Shown: in pieces, positions 61,508-64,000 of the stretch
Layout: every line of letters begins with the position of its first letter
Position numbering within the stretch: the stretch's first letter is position 1
From: Chrysogorgia sp. JL179-B06
Lineage: Eukaryota; Cnidaria; Anthozoa; Scleralcyonacea; Chrysogorgiidae
Reading direction: 5' to 3'
DNA length: 64,000 bases
Assembly (NCBI GenBank): GCA_035772405.1
Contig: JAYKKM010000054.1
Coordinates: forward strand, 2,276,501 to 2,340,500
Position numbers and translations under genes: made by a program
The notes under the pieces: model-generated
The model's input: only the letters and a program-made list of their open reading frames with translations
Told to the model about the DNA's origin: nothing
Database searches by the model: none

Positions 61508-61636
61508 CTAAAAAATTGAATAAATACATGTAAATAACGTGATGCGTTGAAACGAATGGGAAACAATATCGAACCGATTTCTGAAACATGTGATATAGTT
61601 TGACACATAATTAATTCGAAAAGAAGGTTCTATTCA

Positions 61637-61731
61637 ATGAATGAATGAATGAATGAATGAATGAATGAATGAATGAATGAATGAATGAATGAATCAATCA
61701 ATCAATCAATCAATCAACCAATCAAATGTCT
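61637..61731. repeat. (AATG)n(AATC)n microsatellite
   Basis: About 14 AATG units followed by about 8 AATC/AACC units. Confidence 0.95.
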
Positions 61732-61754
61732 ACATGAAAACCTCTTTGCAGATG

Positions 61755-61885
61755 CCAGATTTGACGTCATTTCCGTCAACTTTAACAGCAAAAACGTCTA
61801 TGAAGATGAAATTTTCAGCTGACAAGATATATTACAATGTCTCAGGAGAATCCATAGATTACAAATATGTTAAATCCCTACAGAC
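61755..61885. repeat. dispersed repeat, inverted copy of 54,117-54,240
   Basis: Read on the - strand it matches the left MITE region: 'gtaatatatcttgtc', 'gaaaatttcatcttcat' and the 'gacgtcaaa' end. Confidence 0.6.
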
Positions 61886-62395
61886 GTTATAAAACGTTAT
61901 AAAGTTATTTCATATATAGTTAAAAGATCGTTAATAATTCATGAAGAAAAAACAAAATAGTGCATGTTAAATGATGTCTTTATATGTGATAAAGAAACAC
62001 TTGCTGTTCTCGATAAATTTCTCGTTTGTTTTTACGGCTTAGACAACGTTGTGATTTTCAAAATTATTACGTCATTGAACGCATAAAATGGTTCATCTTT
62101 TAATTAGTTCAATAAACTCGCAGCACGTGTTTTACTTTTAAGCCGATAAAACACTGCTGCTCCTCAACATTACATAAAAGAACAATAAACATTATAAATT
62201 ATTATAAGATAATAATAAAATTAATATAAATCTTAAAATATCATTACTATAACTAAGTATAAATTAACAATATATAATTTTTATTCGTAGATCTATGCAT
62301 AAAGTAAATAGTTTGAACCTAGGAGTATCATTAGAAGTGTGAAGTTGATCGGGGCAGTCATCTTCAGAGTCAAGTAGAAAGTGCTTGTCAGGTTT

Positions 62396-62578
<183 letters not shown>

Positions 62579-62623
62579 TAATATTTGGCATTTCACTCGA
62601 TCAAACTACATGTTGAAAGGATT

Positions 62624-62792
<169 letters not shown>

Positions 62793-63070
62793 CAGATTGC
62801 AAAAACTATGGCAAACGAGATATCAACATATAAACATATCGGGTGCATTGTGGGAATGGGGCCATCAACTAATTTGAATATTGTCATTCTGTTTTACATT
62901 TATTGATCCGCCATATGCCTGAAAGGAATGTATAGCATAACAAGCTCGGTATAAAAACATGAAGTGCTTATTAACTATTACTATAGGGTAGTGTTACATG
63001 CATGTTTCTTGGGCTTTTAATTTCTTTATGATCTTTGTCAAGGATATAACTATACCGTAATGGCTTACAG

Positions 63071-63250
63071 CAGGCGCGGATTTAGAAGTTAGTCGCATAA
63101 ATTAGATTTAGAATTTGCAATTCAAAATACCTGTGAATAACAATCCTATTGGATAGGTTTTTGTTCTGAATTATTCTTAAGAAAAGCATAACCAATAGGG
63201 TTGTTCATGAAGTGTCTAATTTATGCGACTAACTTCTAAATCCGCGCCTG
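63071..63250. mobile_element. 180-bp hAT-type MITE
   Basis: Perfect 36-bp terminal inverted repeats beginning CAGGCGCGGATTTAGAAG, flanked by the 8-bp duplication GCTTACAG (63,063-63,070 and 63,251-63,258). The 8-bp duplication and CAG ends are typical of hAT elements. No coding capacity. Confidence 0.9.
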
Positions 63251-63266
63251 GCTTACAGTGTAGTAT

Positions 63267-63763
63267 CTCAAGGGAATCGAGAACAACCAGCTCATTACTT
63301 GAAACAATACAAGGTTAATAGCGTAGCGCACAGATTCTATTTTGAAACCCAAATTGCGGACAAACAAAATAAAATTAAGTTTGAAGAATTCCCAAATGAC
63401 CCATTTCCTATTGTTTAGGACCTATTTTTATAAAACAGCACTTATCATTCCAAAGGCCTTTGTCTTTGAGTTAACCATGTTAAAATGCAAAGTGGGTTTC
63501 TTTTGAATTTTAATGACAAAGCCAAATTAATTTACCTACTTGCTTAATAGCGGAGCGCACAGATGAGTTAGGTTGTTGATGTTTGTCCGCATTTATGGTT
63601 CAAAAATAAACAATAGGAAATGGGTCATTTGGGAATTCTTCAAACTTAATTTTATTTTGTTTGTCCGCAATTTGGGTTTAAAAATAGAATCTGTGCGCTA
63701 CGCTATTATTATTAATCTTGTATTGTTTCAAGTAATGAGCTAGTTGTTCTAGATTCCCTTGAG
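63267..63763. mobile_element. 497-bp element with about 155-bp inverted repeats
   Basis: Ends CTCAAGGGAATC...GATTCCCTTGAG. Long arms contain 'tagcgtagcgcacagattct' and 'gaagaattcccaaatgaccc'. No clear target duplication and no gene. Confidence 0.8.
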
Positions 63764-64000
63764 AACAGTAAACAATACAAAAACGCAGGAAAACGTTTCC
63801 GTGTGTGCGGGGCCTTACAAGCTATAAACACGAAAACGATTTACTATAAAATTATGTAAACGATGGATTTAGTTTGGCGATTGATAAAAACCTGCGTGAT
63901 AACCGATTGGCAATTCGTGAACACAGATAACCTCGTCAATGATGTCAAACTTTCTGTTACCGCGGCCTTCCACAAAATACCCGCATTTGAAATTAGTGGT
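63764..64000. other. window end, no supported gene
   Basis: An open - strand stretch reaches the window edge (about 63,890-64,000) but has no match I recognise, and I could not make it fit the BRCA2 sequence expected upstream of exon A. Confidence 0.3.

Noticed and set aside
61318..61350. Stop codon after BRCA2 exon A as a gene end
   Set aside because: A good donor (GTAAAG) precedes it, and the next exon continues the tower domain in exact phase, so the stop is intronic.
63890..64000. Open - strand stretch as the upstream BRCA2 exon
   Set aside because: Translation in any frame does not resemble the OB1/OB2 segment expected before exon A, and no donor could be placed.

Overview
The window is nuclear DNA of an invertebrate animal, AT-rich and crowded with transposable elements. 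Evidence: a spliced BRCA2-type gene, an intronless ALG11, a tRNA-derived SINE, LINE, Penelope-like, DIRS-like, Ty3/gypsy, Crypton-like and hAT-type sequences, and a full-length Polinton/Maverick. The element mix would suit a cnidarian, sponge or other marine invertebrate; the species cannot be named from the sequence.

Host genes. ALG11 (14.15-15.66 kb, + strand) is one 503-codon open frame. On the - strand, eleven exons of a BRCA2 homologue run from 61.5 kb down to 20.4 kb. They cover the tower domain, the rest of OB2, OB3 and the C-terminal tail. All ten junctions have GT/AG borders and matching reading phase. The 5' part of the gene lies beyond 64 kb. ALG11 and BRCA2 converge.

Layout. 0-5.3 kb: LINE fragment, palindromic repeats and MITEs. 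5.3-13.6 kb: a decayed 5'-truncated Ty3/gypsy element (gypsy-1), interrupted by a second one (gypsy-2, 8.3-12.8 kb) and by a foldback element. 14-16 kb: ALG11. 16.7-19.7 kb: a MITE, a 1.2-kb foldback element and a Penelope-like GIY-YIG fragment. 20.4-20.7 kb: last BRCA2 exon. 21,191-39,810: an 18,620-bp Polinton with 844-bp near-identical inverted repeats and a perfect 6-bp target duplication (GTAACC), sitting in the last BRCA2 intron. 41.7-47.2 kb: six BRCA2 exons among repeats. 47-53.5 kb: intron with a Crypton-like element, LINE pieces and a DIRS-like RT. 53.5-54 kb: two exons. 54.1-59.7 kb: intron with a gypsy element (gypsy-3) whose Gag carries a MYND-type finger and which sits between the halves of a MITE. 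59.8-61.5 kb: three tower-domain exons. 61.6-64 kb: microsatellites and two inverted-repeat MITEs.

The Polinton is the most complete system here. It has protein-primed DNA polymerase, RVE integrase with chromodomain, packaging ATPase, a double-jelly-roll type major capsid candidate and a penton-type minor capsid candidate, all with open frames. It also has less usual genes: a thymidine kinase, a Bro-N/VRR-NUC/zinc-finger fusion, a zinc-ribbon protein resembling late transcription factors of large DNA viruses, a fibre-like protein, a C-terminally anchored repeat protein, two tandem paralogous membrane proteins, and short acylation-candidate and basic proteins. I found no adenovirus-type maturation protease. 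Replication-side and accessory genes lie mainly leftward and the morphogenesis genes mainly rightward. Intact frames and near-identical ends suggest a recent insertion.
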